28,449 nt of DNA from an uncultured Eubacteriales bacterium (GTDB lineage Bacteria > Bacillota > Clostridia > Oscillospirales > Butyricicoccaceae), in assembly GCA_910586105.1 (NCBI GenBank), contig CAJUGU010000044.1, positions 1-28,449 of the forward strand, in the 5' to 3' direction. Shown piece by piece: positions 1 to 8,144 of the stretch (positions are counted from its first letter, which is position 1; every line of letters begins with the position of its first letter). The translations under genes and the position numbers were made by a program. The notes below the pieces were generated by a model. That model saw nothing but the letters and a program-made list of their open reading frames with translations, was not told where the DNA came from and did not search any database.

Positions 1-39
1 TCGCCTGCGCCGCCTGCGGGCGGGGAAAAGGGGAACTGA
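1..39 (+). CDS. possible 3' end of an upstream gene (partial)
   Basis: Reading from base 1 gives twelve codons, rich in Pro, Gly and Ala, ending in TGA at 37-39. The next gene starts 46 bases later on the same strand behind its own ribosome site, so this could be the tail of a gene of the same operon. The piece is too short to recognise, and another frame stays open to a TAA at 56-58, so the frame choice is uncertain. Confidence 0.3.
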   Translation, partial: SPAPPAGGEKGN

Positions 40-85
40 GCCAAACCGATATGCATAAAACGCAATGAGGGGGGAACACGCGGCA

Positions 86-1054
86 ATGGAAACGGTCAGC
101 GGCGTCAGCAACTGGGAATTGAAAATACGGCGGGATCCGGAAGGGATCGCAATCCTGCGGGCGTCGACCTGCGACGAGGAAGCGACGCTGCCCGGATCAT
201 TATTCGGACTGCCTGTGACCGCGCTGGGCAGTCATGCGTTGGCGGCAGGCTCCCGCGAGACGGAAGGGGAAGCGGTCACAGTGACCGGCGCGCCGAACGC
301 TGCGCAGCGGGACAACCGGCGGCTGCGCGCGCTGACGCTTCCCCGCACGCTGCTGCGGGTGGGCAACTACGCTTTTTTGAACTGCGACCGCCTGCGCACG
401 CTCAACGTCTATGACAATATCCGGACGTGGGGCGGCAATGTGTTCATGAACTGCCGCGCGCTCGACACCTTCTGGCTGCGCCGCGAAACCGACGCGCAGG
501 GGGAAACGCTCGCCTATCTGTGCGACGTGCTGCCGCGCGAGCTCGATATCACCGTGACCGGGGCCGACGGGCAGGCGCTGCGGCTGCTGTTCCCCGAATA
601 TATCGAGACCTACGAGGAAAACTGCCCCGCGCACCATTTTGACCTGCGCATCCTTGGCCCCGGGTATCCTTACCATCATTGCTTTACGCAAAAACGGCTC
701 GATCTGCCGCGATACGACCAGCTTTGGCCCGATCTGCTGCGTATGGAACACGAGCCGGAGACCGCGCTGCGTATCGCCTGGTACCGGCTGCGGTATCCGC
801 TGGGGCTGGGGGATGTCGCCCGGGCGCAATATCTGGATTATTTGCAAGGGCACGCTGCGGAAGCCCTGCGCTGGCGGCTGGCCGAACGGGACGCGGAAGG
901 GCTGCGCTGGCTGCTGCGGGAGACCGCGCCGCCGCGCGAACTGCTTACCGAGGCCTGCGCGCTCGCCCGCGAACAGGGGAACACGCAGGCGGTCGCGCTG
1001 CTGCTGGCCGAACAGCACAGGAGCGGTTTTGCTGAAAAACGTTTCGAGCTATGA
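86..1054 (+). CDS. leucine-rich-repeat (BspA/LRR_5-like) protein
   Basis: A 322-residue cytoplasmic-looking protein with no signal peptide. The segment of roughly residues 80-130 has the LRR_5/BspA pattern (LRALTLPRTLLRVGNYAF, then NCDRLRTLNVYDNI and FMNCRALDTFWL), that is, short repeats with a conserved Asn-Cys and aromatic F. The C-terminal 100 residues are Ala/Leu/Arg-rich helices that resemble ankyrin-type or other helical repeats. An upstream in-frame ATG exists at 65, but the GAGGGGGG ribosome site at 67-74 fits the ATG at 86, so I use 86. The stop lies 14 bases before the VWA-like gene, so the two are probably co-transcribed. LRR_5 proteins usually mediate protein binding; here it may supply target recognition for the VWA/MoxR pair, which is inference. 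Confidence 0.7.
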   Translation: METVSGVSNWELKIRRDPEGIAILRASTCDEEATLPGSLFGLPVTALGSHALAAGSRETEGEAVTVTGAPNAAQRDNRRLRALTLPRTLLRVGNYAFLNCDRLRTLNVYDNIRTWGGNVFMNCRALDTFWLRRETDAQGETLAYLCDVLPRELDITVTGADGQALRLLFPEYIETYEENCPAHHFDLRILGPGYPYHHCFTQKRLDLPRYDQLWPDLLRMEHEPETALRIAWYRLRYPLGLGDVARAQYLDYLQGHAAEALRWRLAERDAEGLRWLLRETAPPRELLTEACALAREQGNTQAVALLLAEQHRSGFAEKRFEL

Positions 1055-1068
1055 ACGGAGGGGAGACC

Positions 1069-2424
1069 ATGCCGGAGGCAAGGCCGCTGGCTGCGATCGG
1101 GCAGGATATCCTGTTTTCCGCCCGCAACGAATTGTATATGAACCTGCCGTATCTGGACGCGGCGCTTTGCGCGCTCCGGTTCCAGCCGGGCGACGAGGTC
1201 ACACAGACGATCGCCACGGATGGGGACGCGCTCTATTATAACGCCGCCTTTTTAGCCGACCGCTTCCTGCGCTCGCGGACGCTGGTCGACCGTGCCTATC
1301 TGCATACGGTTTTGCATTGCATCCTGCGGCATCTGGCAAAAAAACGGGGGAAAACGGCGCGGCTGTGGGACCTCGCGTGCGACGCGGCGGTCGAGAGTAT
1401 CCTCGATGGGCTGGACTATCCCTGTTTGCAGGAGGGCGACCGGCCCGCAAAACGGAAGTTTTACGGCGAATGTCTGCACGCAATGCCTGTGCTGACCGCG
1501 GAAGGGGTCTATCGCCGCCTGCTGCGCCTGCGCCTGACGGAATACGAGCTTGCCCAGCTGGAACGCGCCTTTTTCGTTGACGATCACGGGCTGTGGTCGC
1601 CCGACGAGCGCAGCGGCAGCGAGCAGAGCGAAAGCCAGGACGAACGCTGGCAAAACCTTGCCGAAAAAGCGCAGACCGGCATGGAAACCGTGCTGGCCGG
1701 ACAGGCGGAGGGCGGCGGCTCGGTGCTCGAACAGCTGCGGGTCGCCAACCGCGACGACGTGGACTACCGCGCATTCCTGCGCCGGTTCGCCGCCCCGCGC
1801 GAGGTCATGGCCGTTGACGGCGACGCGTTCGATTATGGGTTTTACACCTACGGCTTGCAGCTTTACGGCAATCTGCCGCTTGTTGAGCCGCCGGAGACGA
1901 AGGAAGACCGCCGGATTGAGGATTTCGTGATCGCAGTCGATACGTCCATGTCGACCTCGGGCGAGCTGGCGCGGCAGTTTCTGGCGAGTACCTACGCCAT
2001 CCTCCGCAGCACCGAAACTTTTACCCGCAAGGTGCATATCCGCATCCTGCAATGCGACGATCAGGTTCGGTCGGATATCGCGATACACGATTTGGATGAG
2101 CTGCGCGGGTATATGGAGCATTTCACGCTCACCGGCGGCAGCGCCACCGACTTCCGTCCGGTGTTCGAGCACGTCGCGCGGTTACAGGCCGCAGGCGCGT
2201 TTGCGTCGCTGCGCGGGCTGGTGTATTTTACCGACGGCATGGGAATTTATCCGCAGAAGCGCCCGCCTTATGAGACGGCGTTTGTGCTGCTCGAAGAACC
2301 GCCGCTGTCGGTGCGGATGCCGCCGTGGGCGATCCGGCTGGTGCTGTCGGAGGCCGGGCTGGAAAAAGCGGCGGCGCAGGAATGGGAAGACGCGGACGAC
2401 CCCCGCGAACTGCCGTGGCTGTGA
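1069..2424 (+). CDS. DUF2201 putative metallopeptidase / VWA-like protein
   Basis: A 451-residue protein with the two-part layout of the DUF2201 family: an N-terminal metallopeptidase-like domain and a C-terminal VWA-like domain. The VWA metal site (MIDAS) is visible as DTSMS at residues 291-295, with a second element TGGSATDF further on. In the N-terminal part the expected HExxH zinc motif reads HTVLH (79-83) followed by H88, so the catalytic Glu is Thr. It may bind metal but probably does not cleave peptides, unless another acid substitutes. The start at 1069 is chosen because GGAGGGG at 1057-1063 is a good ribosome site; the in-frame ATG at 1051 lies upstream of that site and overlaps the stop of the LRR gene. 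The MoxR ATPase gene follows after 18 nt. MoxR/VWA pairs act as chaperone-like remodelling machines; the substrate here is unknown. Confidence 0.85.
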   Translation: MPEARPLAAIGQDILFSARNELYMNLPYLDAALCALRFQPGDEVTQTIATDGDALYYNAAFLADRFLRSRTLVDRAYLHTVLHCILRHLAKKRGKTARLWDLACDAAVESILDGLDYPCLQEGDRPAKRKFYGECLHAMPVLTAEGVYRRLLRLRLTEYELAQLERAFFVDDHGLWSPDERSGSEQSESQDERWQNLAEKAQTGMETVLAGQAEGGGSVLEQLRVANRDDVDYRAFLRRFAAPREVMAVDGDAFDYGFYTYGLQLYGNLPLVEPPETKEDRRIEDFVIAVDTSMSTSGELARQFLASTYAILRSTETFTRKVHIRILQCDDQVRSDIAIHDLDELRGYMEHFTLTGGSATDFRPVFEHVARLQAAGAFASLRGLVYFTDGMGIYPQKRPPYETAFVLLEEPPLSVRMPPWAIRLVLSEAGLEKAAAQEWEDADDPRELPWL

Positions 2425-2442
2425 CGGCGGGAAGGAGTTACC

Positions 2443-3993
2443 ATGAATATTAAACAGGCAAAGCAGGAGATCGCGAACACGCTGAAAGCGTATCTGGCAA
2501 AGGACGCGCTGGGGAATTACCGGATACCGCCGGTGCGCCAGCGCCCAGTCCTGCTGATGGGCCCGCCGGGCATCGGCAAGACGCAGATCATGGAGCAGGC
2601 CGCCGCCGAGAACGGGATCGGGCTGGTCGCTTATACCATCACGCACCATACGCGGCAAAGCGCGGTCGGCCTGCCCTTTATCGAGCACCGCAATTATGGC
2701 GGCGAGACCGTCGCCGTGACCGAATATACCATGAGCGAGATTCTCGCCTCGGTGTACCGGCTGATGGAGCGCACCGGGCTGCGCGAAGGCATCCTGTTCC
2801 TTGACGAGATCAACTGCGTTTCGGAAACGCTGGCGCCCATGATGCTGCAATTCCTGCAATGCAAGACGTTTGGCAACCAGCGCCTGCCCGAAGGCTGGCT
2901 GATCGCGGCGGCGGGCAATCCGCCGGAATATAACCGTTCGGTACGGGATTTCGACGTGGTGACGCTCGACCGGGTCAAACGGATCGACGTGCAGGAAGAT
3001 TTTGCGGTCTGGAAGGAATATGCCGTCCGGAAAGGGCTGCACGGCGCGGTTGTGTCGTACCTCGACATCAAGAAGGATCATTTTTATCGGGTGGAGACCA
3101 CGGCGGACGGGTTACAGTTCGCCACCGCGCGCGGCTGGGAAGACCTGTCCGAGCTGCTGACGGTTTATGAAGAGCTGGGACTGCGCGCTGGACGGGAAGT
3201 GATCGGGCAATATATCCAGATGCCGCGGATCGCGAAGGATTTCGCGAACTATTTGGAGCTGTACTATAAATATCAGCGCGTTTACCACGTGGAGGATATC
3301 CTTGCGGGCACGTGGCAGGCGTTTACCGAAGCCGAGCTGCGCGCCGCGCCCTTTGACGAAACGCTTTCGGTGATGGGGCTGCTGTTCGCGCGGCTTTCCG
3401 AGTCTGCGCGCGAAGCCCGGAAACAGGACGGTTTTGTGACCGCGCTGCATGGCGCGCTGCTGACCCTTCGGGGACGGTTGGCAGAAGGCGAAGCGCCTGC
3501 GCCCGTGCTGGATGGATTAGCGGAGAGCTGCCGGAAAGAGCTGCGTTTGGAGCGGGAGGCGGGCCGGTTGGACGGCGAGCGCCGCGACCTGCTTCAACGG
3601 GAACTGAACGCGATCGAGGATTATAAACGCCGGTTGTGCGCCGAAGGGGTCGACGCTCCGGAGGAAGCGATGCAGCGCGTCCGGGAATGGTTCGGCGCGG
3701 AGACCGAACGGCGCAGCGAATTGGGACGGCTGGCGGGTGAACGGTTCGACAACGCGTTCCGGTTTTTGGAGCAGAGCCTTGGGCAAGGACAGGAGCTGGT
3801 CATTTTCGTGACCGAGATCGCGGCGGGATATGATACCAGTTGGTTCGTTGAGAATTTCGGCTGCGACGCGTACTTTCGGCATGACCGGGAGCTGTTGTTT
3901 GACGATACCCGTCACCGGATCCGCGAGGAGATCGCCGCCGTAAGGTCGGCGGGCGCGCCGCCCGCTGTGGAGGACGCTGCCGAAGGGGAATAA
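2443..3993 (+). CDS. MoxR-family AAA+ ATPase
   Basis: A 516-residue ATPase. Walker A is GPPGIGKT at residues 40-47, Walker B ends in LDE (D121, E122), a sensor-1 Asn sits in AAAGNPPEYN (N159), and an arginine-finger-like LDRVKR follows at 176-181. This is the MoxR arrangement, normally about 300-350 residues. The extra C-terminal 180 residues are mostly charged helix, likely coiled coil, with no domain I recognise. AAGGAG lies 6 nt before the ATG at 2443. It is the third gene of the LRR/VWA/MoxR set and presumably powers remodelling of a client that the VWA protein selects. The client cannot be read from the sequence. Confidence 0.9.
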   Translation: MNIKQAKQEIANTLKAYLAKDALGNYRIPPVRQRPVLLMGPPGIGKTQIMEQAAAENGIGLVAYTITHHTRQSAVGLPFIEHRNYGGETVAVTEYTMSEILASVYRLMERTGLREGILFLDEINCVSETLAPMMLQFLQCKTFGNQRLPEGWLIAAAGNPPEYNRSVRDFDVVTLDRVKRIDVQEDFAVWKEYAVRKGLHGAVVSYLDIKKDHFYRVETTADGLQFATARGWEDLSELLTVYEELGLRAGREVIGQYIQMPRIAKDFANYLELYYKYQRVYHVEDILAGTWQAFTEAELRAAPFDETLSVMGLLFARLSESAREARKQDGFVTALHGALLTLRGRLAEGEAPAPVLDGLAESCRKELRLEREAGRLDGERRDLLQRELNAIEDYKRRLCAEGVDAPEEAMQRVREWFGAETERRSELGRLAGERFDNAFRFLEQSLGQGQELVIFVTEIAAGYDTSWFVENFGCDAYFRHDRELLFDDTRHRIREEIAAVRSAGAPPAVEDAAEGE

Positions 3994-4026
3994 ATCCATA
4001 AAAACGCGAGGTGCAGGAGGCGTAAA

Positions 4027-4716
4027 ATGAATTATAAGATATTCGGTTTTTTCATTGTTATATGTTTTTTGCTGTTCTATTCGATTCCGGCACTGGTAAT
4101 CTCGAATATCGAGGATGGCGTTCCATCAAAGAAAACTTTCGATGCACAAGCGAATCTGATTCCAGCCGGGCAAACTCCGGGTACACAAACTGAAATTGAC
4201 GAAACTGTAGAACAGAGGGAGCTGCCGGCAGAATTATATGTGGAAACAAAAGAATGTCCGGCAGAAATGATTGAATATGTGAAGAAAGAAGCAGCCGATT
4301 TTGTGCTGTCCGGAACGGAAGGAAAGATCCCTTCTGAAACGGTTGAAGTGGGGATGCCCTTCTGCTATCTGAATCTGGAAACTGGGTATGATATGTTCCT
4401 TTTCCCGGTTCTGTTCGACCGTCAGTTTCAATATGTGCTGCGTGTTTCGGATTATAATGGAATGGTTTCCGGAACCTGTTCCCAATGGCTTGCAGAAGAA
4501 CTGAATTCATTATCAGCCGCTGCAGCAGAAGAGACTCCGGCAGCTTTTTTCCTGAGTAACGAGTATTTATATGTGGAAATCGGGGAGGAAAGAAAAATAC
4601 TGGAGGAATTTCCCGGCGAGCAGCGCATTGAGGATGAGCATTTGACCGGGGACTCGGATATACAAACATATACCGTCAATCTGAAAGAACCCCTTGTGGA
4701 AGTATCTTTCGATTAA
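4027..4716 (+). CDS. AT-rich orphan with N-terminal membrane anchor
   Basis: A 229-residue protein with one hydrophobic segment at about residues 5-26 (IFGFFIVICFLLFYSIPALV), then an acidic, Glu-rich extracytoplasmic part. No lipobox Cys follows, so it is either anchored by an uncleaved segment or secreted. AGGAGG lies just upstream of the ATG. I do not recognise a family. Base composition is visibly more AT-rich than in the genes on both sides (codons such as AAA, GAA, ATT, TTT dominate), which suggests recent acquisition or relaxed codon selection. It starts 33 nt after the MoxR gene, so read-through from that operon is possible. Confidence 0.75.
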   Translation: MNYKIFGFFIVICFLLFYSIPALVISNIEDGVPSKKTFDAQANLIPAGQTPGTQTEIDETVEQRELPAELYVETKECPAEMIEYVKKEAADFVLSGTEGKIPSETVEVGMPFCYLNLETGYDMFLFPVLFDRQFQYVLRVSDYNGMVSGTCSQWLAEELNSLSAAAAEETPAAFFLSNEYLYVEIGEERKILEEFPGEQRIEDEHLTGDSDIQTYTVNLKEPLVEVSFD

Positions 4717-4910
4717 AAAGTGCATAGGCGTTTTCGTTAGGAAGAAGGCTGTAGACGATCGAAATGCATGACAAGGCGCGCGGCAGGGGGGGCGCTCAAA
4801 AGGCAGAACTTTCAATGTTCCCCCTTGATTTTCCGGCAGGCATTTTGTATAATGGTCGTATCAAGACATGAAGCCCATCGGGATTTGGGCTTCTGAGGGA
4901 GAGAGATACC
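4717..4910 (+). promoter_or_regulatory. promoter region of the two-helix membrane protein gene
   Basis: The gap contains a textbook sigma-A promoter: TTGATT at 4825-4830, a 17-base spacer and TATAAT at 4848-4853. Transcription would start near 4860, about 50 bases before the ATG at 4911, with a GAGGGAG ribosome site at the end of the leader. It separates the upstream module from what follows. Confidence 0.8.
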
Positions 4911-5588
4911 ATGGAAAATTATCAAAAATGGCTCGTCATGGAAAAGGAATGGATCGGGGCCTACTGCAAAAAGACCCTTCGCCGGTCGCTGCTGATTATG
5001 GCTCCAGCGGTCATTATCCTGCTCGCGTTGTTAATGGGCGGGCTGGCGGCGGTCGGCGGCGACGATCCGATCGAATCCGCCATCGTCGGCGCATTCGGCG
5101 GCGCGGTCATCAGCCTGCTGTATTTCCTGATTCTGCTGGCCGCGCTGCGCGCTGGGCGCTATGTCAAAAAAATCGAAAAAAGCGTGCGCGCACTGAAAAT
5201 GGAGCCCGCCGAAAAAGACCGTATGGCGCGCGAACTGCTGACCGCGGACCCGTCGCAGACGATCGAATTCAAAATGACCGGCCCCGGCTCGAAGGGGACG
5301 CCCGCGCGGTTCATTGCGACCGAGCATTACGCCTATCTGGCGGGCGGCTATCCGTATGCGATCTTGGTACGGCTGTCCGACGTACAGGCGGTGCGCCCCA
5401 GCGAGGAAAAACGCCAAACCACGGAATACCGCGCGAAAAGCAGAACATTGTACACGTTCGTGCTGTTCCAGATCGAATTTTGGGGCGGCGAACAGCAGCC
5501 GCTGGACGCGATGGGCTTTTTCTCGCAGGAGATCCGCAACCGCGCGCTTGCAATCTTACAGAAAAACGGCGCGCCGGTCGAGCTTTAA
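4911..5588 (+). CDS. two-helix membrane protein of unknown family
   Basis: A 225-residue protein. After a basic amphipathic start it has two hydrophobic helices at about residues 26-49 and 56-84, then a cytoplasmic domain of about 140 residues with mixed alpha/beta character (repeated short beta-like stretches such as YAYLAGGYPYAILVRLSDV). I do not recognise the family; the layout resembles small YcxB- or PH-like membrane proteins of Clostridia, which is only an impression. It has its own strong promoter and is followed by an intrinsic terminator, so it is probably a single-gene unit. Confidence 0.75.
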   Translation: MENYQKWLVMEKEWIGAYCKKTLRRSLLIMAPAVIILLALLMGGLAAVGGDDPIESAIVGAFGGAVISLLYFLILLAALRAGRYVKKIEKSVRALKMEPAEKDRMARELLTADPSQTIEFKMTGPGSKGTPARFIATEHYAYLAGGYPYAILVRLSDVQAVRPSEEKRQTTEYRAKSRTLYTFVLFQIEFWGGEQQPLDAMGFFSQEIRNRALAILQKNGAPVEL

Positions 5589-5597
5589 GCACAATTT

Positions 5598-5641
5598 AAA
5601 ACAGCCGGTTTCCGTCTGCGCAGGCGAAAACCGGCTGTTTT
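5598..5641 (+). terminator. intrinsic terminator
   Basis: A perfect 14-bp inverted repeat (AAAACAGCCGGTTT at 5598-5611, its complement at 5628-5641) with a 16-base loop and A/T runs on both flanks. It lies 10 bases after the stop of the membrane-protein gene and ends that transcript. The symmetric A/T tails make it potentially bidirectional. Confidence 0.85.
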
Positions 5642-5679
5642 GAAAAATCGTTCGCGATGATTCGCAAGGAGGGTTGAAC

Positions 5680-6063
5680 ATGGGACTTTGGATGGTTTTG
5701 CTTTTCAGCAATTTGCTGATCCCCGGGCTGCTGATCCTGTTTGGATGGATGTTCCGCGCGCATGCGCCGAAAAAAATAAATTTGGCGTTTGGCTATCGGA
5801 CAAAACGGTCGATGCGCAATGAAGACACCTGGCAGTTTGCACAGGCGGAATTTGGCAAGCTGGCGTGGCGCTGGGGGCTGGCAGAGCTGATCCCGGCCTT
5901 GCTCGGGATGCTGCTGGTACGCGGACGCGGGGAAGCCGCGATCAGCGCCGTTGGCGGCGGCCTTTGCGGCGTGCTCTGCATTCCGATTGGGATCATCATC
6001 TGGCAGGTCGAGCGCGCGCTGAAACGCGCCTTTGACGACAACGGGCAGCGTGTCGCCCCTTGA
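5680..6063 (+). CDS. SdpI-family membrane protein
   Basis: A 127-residue protein with three hydrophobic segments (about 4-24, 66-82 and 88-109). Between the first and second is the SdpI-family signature: Asn33, then FGYRTKRSM at 37-45 and a Trp at 51. SdpI of Bacillus subtilis gives immunity to the SdpC toxin and also signals; many family members are orphan membrane proteins of unknown role. No SdpC-like toxin gene is visible nearby. The ATG at 5680 is preferred over the TTG at 5674, which overlaps the AAGGAGGG ribosome site. The NADAR gene starts 13 nt after its stop, so the two are likely co-transcribed. Confidence 0.85.
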   Translation: MGLWMVLLFSNLLIPGLLILFGWMFRAHAPKKINLAFGYRTKRSMRNEDTWQFAQAEFGKLAWRWGLAELIPALLGMLLVRGRGEAAISAVGGGLCGVLCIPIGIIIWQVERALKRAFDDNGQRVAP

Positions 6064-6076
6064 AGGAGGTAACGGC

Positions 6077-6574
6077 ATGAAAAAGGTGGTTTGTTTTCAC
6101 AACCCGGAGGAGCCGAACGGATACTTGAGTAATTGGTATCGGTCGGATTTTACAGCGGATGGACGGCGGTTCAGTTCGATGGAACAATATATGATGTTCC
6201 GGAAGGCGACGCTGTTCGGGGATCTGGAAACCGCGGAACAGATCATGGCAACCGATAACGTCGGTAGAATTAAGGCGCTGGGGCGCTCGGTGACGCCATA
6301 CGAGGAAACGTTTTGGAATGGGATGCGGCAGATCGCCGTCTTTCAGGGACTGCTCGCCAAGTTTGAGCAGAATGCGGAGCTTCGGGAAAAGCTGCTGGCG
6401 ACCGGGGAGCATATCCTTGCGGAATGCGCGGTGCAGGATCGAATCTGGGGCATCGGGCTGTCCATGAAGGACGACCGGCGGCACGATCCGGCACAGTGGC
6501 AGGGACAAAACCTGCTGGGTTTTGCGCTCATGACAGTGCGGGAAAGCCTGCGCAGAGGGGGCGAAACGTCTTGA
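6077..6574 (+). CDS. NADAR family protein (YbiA-like N-glycosidase)
   Basis: A 165-residue single-domain protein of the NADAR/DUF1768 family. Visible family features are the opening GYLSNW (15-20), SMEQYMMF with conserved E36, the helix FWNGMRQIAVFQGLLAKFEQN at 79-99 and DRIWGIGL (121-128) with D121 and W124. Members remove N-glycosidic groups: plant and bacterial YbiA-like enzymes act on riboflavin-pathway intermediates, and others reverse guanine ADP-ribosylation of DNA or handle ADP-ribose metabolites. Which activity applies here is unknown. The start at 6077 follows AAGGAGG; a longer reading from 6032 overlaps the SdpI gene and lacks family similarity. Confidence 0.9.
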   Translation: MKKVVCFHNPEEPNGYLSNWYRSDFTADGRRFSSMEQYMMFRKATLFGDLETAEQIMATDNVGRIKALGRSVTPYEETFWNGMRQIAVFQGLLAKFEQNAELREKLLATGEHILAECAVQDRIWGIGLSMKDDRRHDPAQWQGQNLLGFALMTVRESLRRGGETS

Positions 6575-6620
6575 GGAAGCGGTGTATGTCCTGTGCCAAG
6601 CGCTTGCCGGAGGCGCGCCT

Positions 6621-7937
6621 TTACAGGCCGCGTTCCTTTAAATCGTTTACCAGACGGATGTAGTATTCCCGGACGTCAAAGCCGGGAAGGTTTTCCCGCA
6701 GCAGGTCGACCACGTCGCCGTGCGAGATGCCCTTACCGTGCAGCGGCTCGATCAGGCCGCGGTAATCGCCCCAAATCGCGGATTCGACGGAAACGAGACC
6801 GTCGTTGTCGCCGTCCAGATGGCGGATCAGCAAATAGCACAGGTTCATGGGAAAGATCGTACTGAACACGCCCCGCAGCCGCGACATCACGCTTTGATAA
6901 TAAACGCCGGGCTGGTCGGGGGTATCGCGGTTGAACTCCGCGCAGCGCGCCGCCGTCAGATCGCGCACGCCCTGCTCAAAATCCGGGGCGGTGTCGCCGA
7001 GCTTGCGGAACAGGGCGTTGTAACGTCCCGCAATAAACTGTACCAGCCCCGAAGGCATAAGACGCAGAAGCAGGTCGGCAAAATTGCATCCCCGGTGCGG
7101 CGTGTTGACCGTGGTCAGGGACGCGACATAGCGATCCATGCCATAGCGCGCGATCGCATAGCGGGAATCCAACCCGCCTTTGGAATGCGCGATAATATTC
7201 ACCTTTTCACAGCCTTCGGTTTCCACGATCCGCAGGATCTGTTCGCAAAGCTCCTGCGCGCTGCGCGAGACGGCGTCGGCGGACTGCTGCTTTCCATAAT
7301 AGATCCGCGCGCCGTTGGCCTGCAACGCCGGGGCGATGCGCCCCCAATAATCAAGGAATTGCCAATCACGGAAGAAAATGCCGTGAACCAAAAGCAGCGG
7401 GTAACGGGTCTTGCACAGCTCGGAGGAAGCGCGGACGGCGTTGCGTTCGATGTGGGCCAGTTCAAACCGGTATTCCCGCCGCGCGGCCGAGCCTGCCCGC
7501 AGCACAAGATAAATGTTGAACCCGGGGAGCCACCAGAGCAGCAGCAGGAGCGCCCGCCAGACAAGTCCGACCTGCGCCGAACAGAAGAAAATGCGCAGCA
7601 GCCCGCCCAGCAGGGGCAGGAACAGCACCGCGAGCGAGAGCAGCGCATTCAGCCAGAAGGGCAGGGAGCGGGGCGCAAAGGAGACCGCCCAGACAAGGCA
7701 TTGCAGCAGGAAGGCGGCTGCAAACTGGTACAGCAGTTCATAACCGTTGCGCAGGGCGCGCAGGCGACGGGTCGCCAAGGCGTCCGCGCGGCAGGGGCGG
7801 AGCTGTTGGACAAGGCAGAACGCGGCTGCGGCAAGCAGCAGGGGCGCGCCCCAAAGTCCAACGGCGCGGCAAAGCAAAATGGCATTCGCGAGCAGCAGCA
7901 GCGGGATGCAGCGGAGCAGGCGTTTCAGCGGTTGCAT
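6621..7937 (-). CDS. membrane-anchored lipase-like alpha/beta hydrolase
   Basis: A 438-residue protein. The first 150 residues form about four to five hydrophobic helices; the rest is an alpha/beta hydrolase. LLLVHGIFF supplies the oxyanion loop, AHSKGG the nucleophile elbow (S252, with Ala in place of the first Gly as in Bacillus and Staphylococcus lipases), NDGLVS the probable acid D379, and ISHGD the probable H406. The sequence VNTPHRG also fits the triacylglycerol lipase group. It probably hydrolyses a lipid ester at the membrane; the substrate is unknown. The start at 7937 is chosen because GGAGG lies 9 nt upstream, while the longer TTG start would overlap that site. It converges with the NADAR gene. 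Confidence 0.85.
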   Translation of the reverse strand: MQPLKRLLRCIPLLLLANAILLCRAVGLWGAPLLLAAAAFCLVQQLRPCRADALATRRLRALRNGYELLYQFAAAFLLQCLVWAVSFAPRSLPFWLNALLSLAVLFLPLLGGLLRIFFCSAQVGLVWRALLLLLWWLPGFNIYLVLRAGSAARREYRFELAHIERNAVRASSELCKTRYPLLLVHGIFFRDWQFLDYWGRIAPALQANGARIYYGKQQSADAVSRSAQELCEQILRIVETEGCEKVNIIAHSKGGLDSRYAIARYGMDRYVASLTTVNTPHRGCNFADLLLRLMPSGLVQFIAGRYNALFRKLGDTAPDFEQGVRDLTAARCAEFNRDTPDQPGVYYQSVMSRLRGVFSTIFPMNLCYLLIRHLDGDNDGLVSVESAIWGDYRGLIEPLHGKGISHGDVVDLLRENLPGFDVREYYIRLVNDLKERGL

Positions 7938-7963
7938 AGGGAAGACCTCCAATCCTTTCCTTT

Positions 7964-7969
7964 ATTATA
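7964..7969 (-). promoter_or_regulatory. -10 element of the lipase gene
   Basis: On the minus strand TGCTATAAT forms an extended -10 (TATAAT at 7964-7969), 26 bases upstream of the lipase start. No good -35 is visible, as is usual with extended -10 promoters. Confidence 0.65.
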
Positions 7970-8017
7970 GCACGTCTGCGCCGGGGGCGCATCTTTTTTT
8001 CCGGAGGGCGTTTCTTA

Positions 8018-8048
8018 GAACCTGTATTCACAAGCCGAAGGCGGCGAC
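8018..8048 (+). repeat. half copy of the dispersed palindromic element
   Basis: The sequence starting GAACCTGTATTCACAAGC matches the left arm of the elements at 18543-18617 and 28285-28360. The expected right arm is not seen; instead a small hairpin (CCGGGA/TCCCGG at 8063-8077) follows. It lies in the divergent gap between the lipase and the XRE regulator. Confidence 0.7.
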
Positions 8049-8094
8049 CGGAGGGCGATTTGCCGGGAAAATCCCGGATTCTACCGCTGGTCGA

Positions 8095-8124
8095 TTGCGG
8101 AAACAGGCGCGGCGGGTGTAAGAT
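8095..8124 (+). promoter_or_regulatory. possible promoter of the XRE gene
   Basis: TTGCGG at 8095-8100 and TAAGAT at 8119-8124 are 18 bases apart. The ribosome site GGGAGG then lies just upstream of the ATG at 8145. The -10 is a weak match, so this is tentative. Confidence 0.4.
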
Positions 8125-8144
8125 AACGGCAGGGAGGTGGTTCG

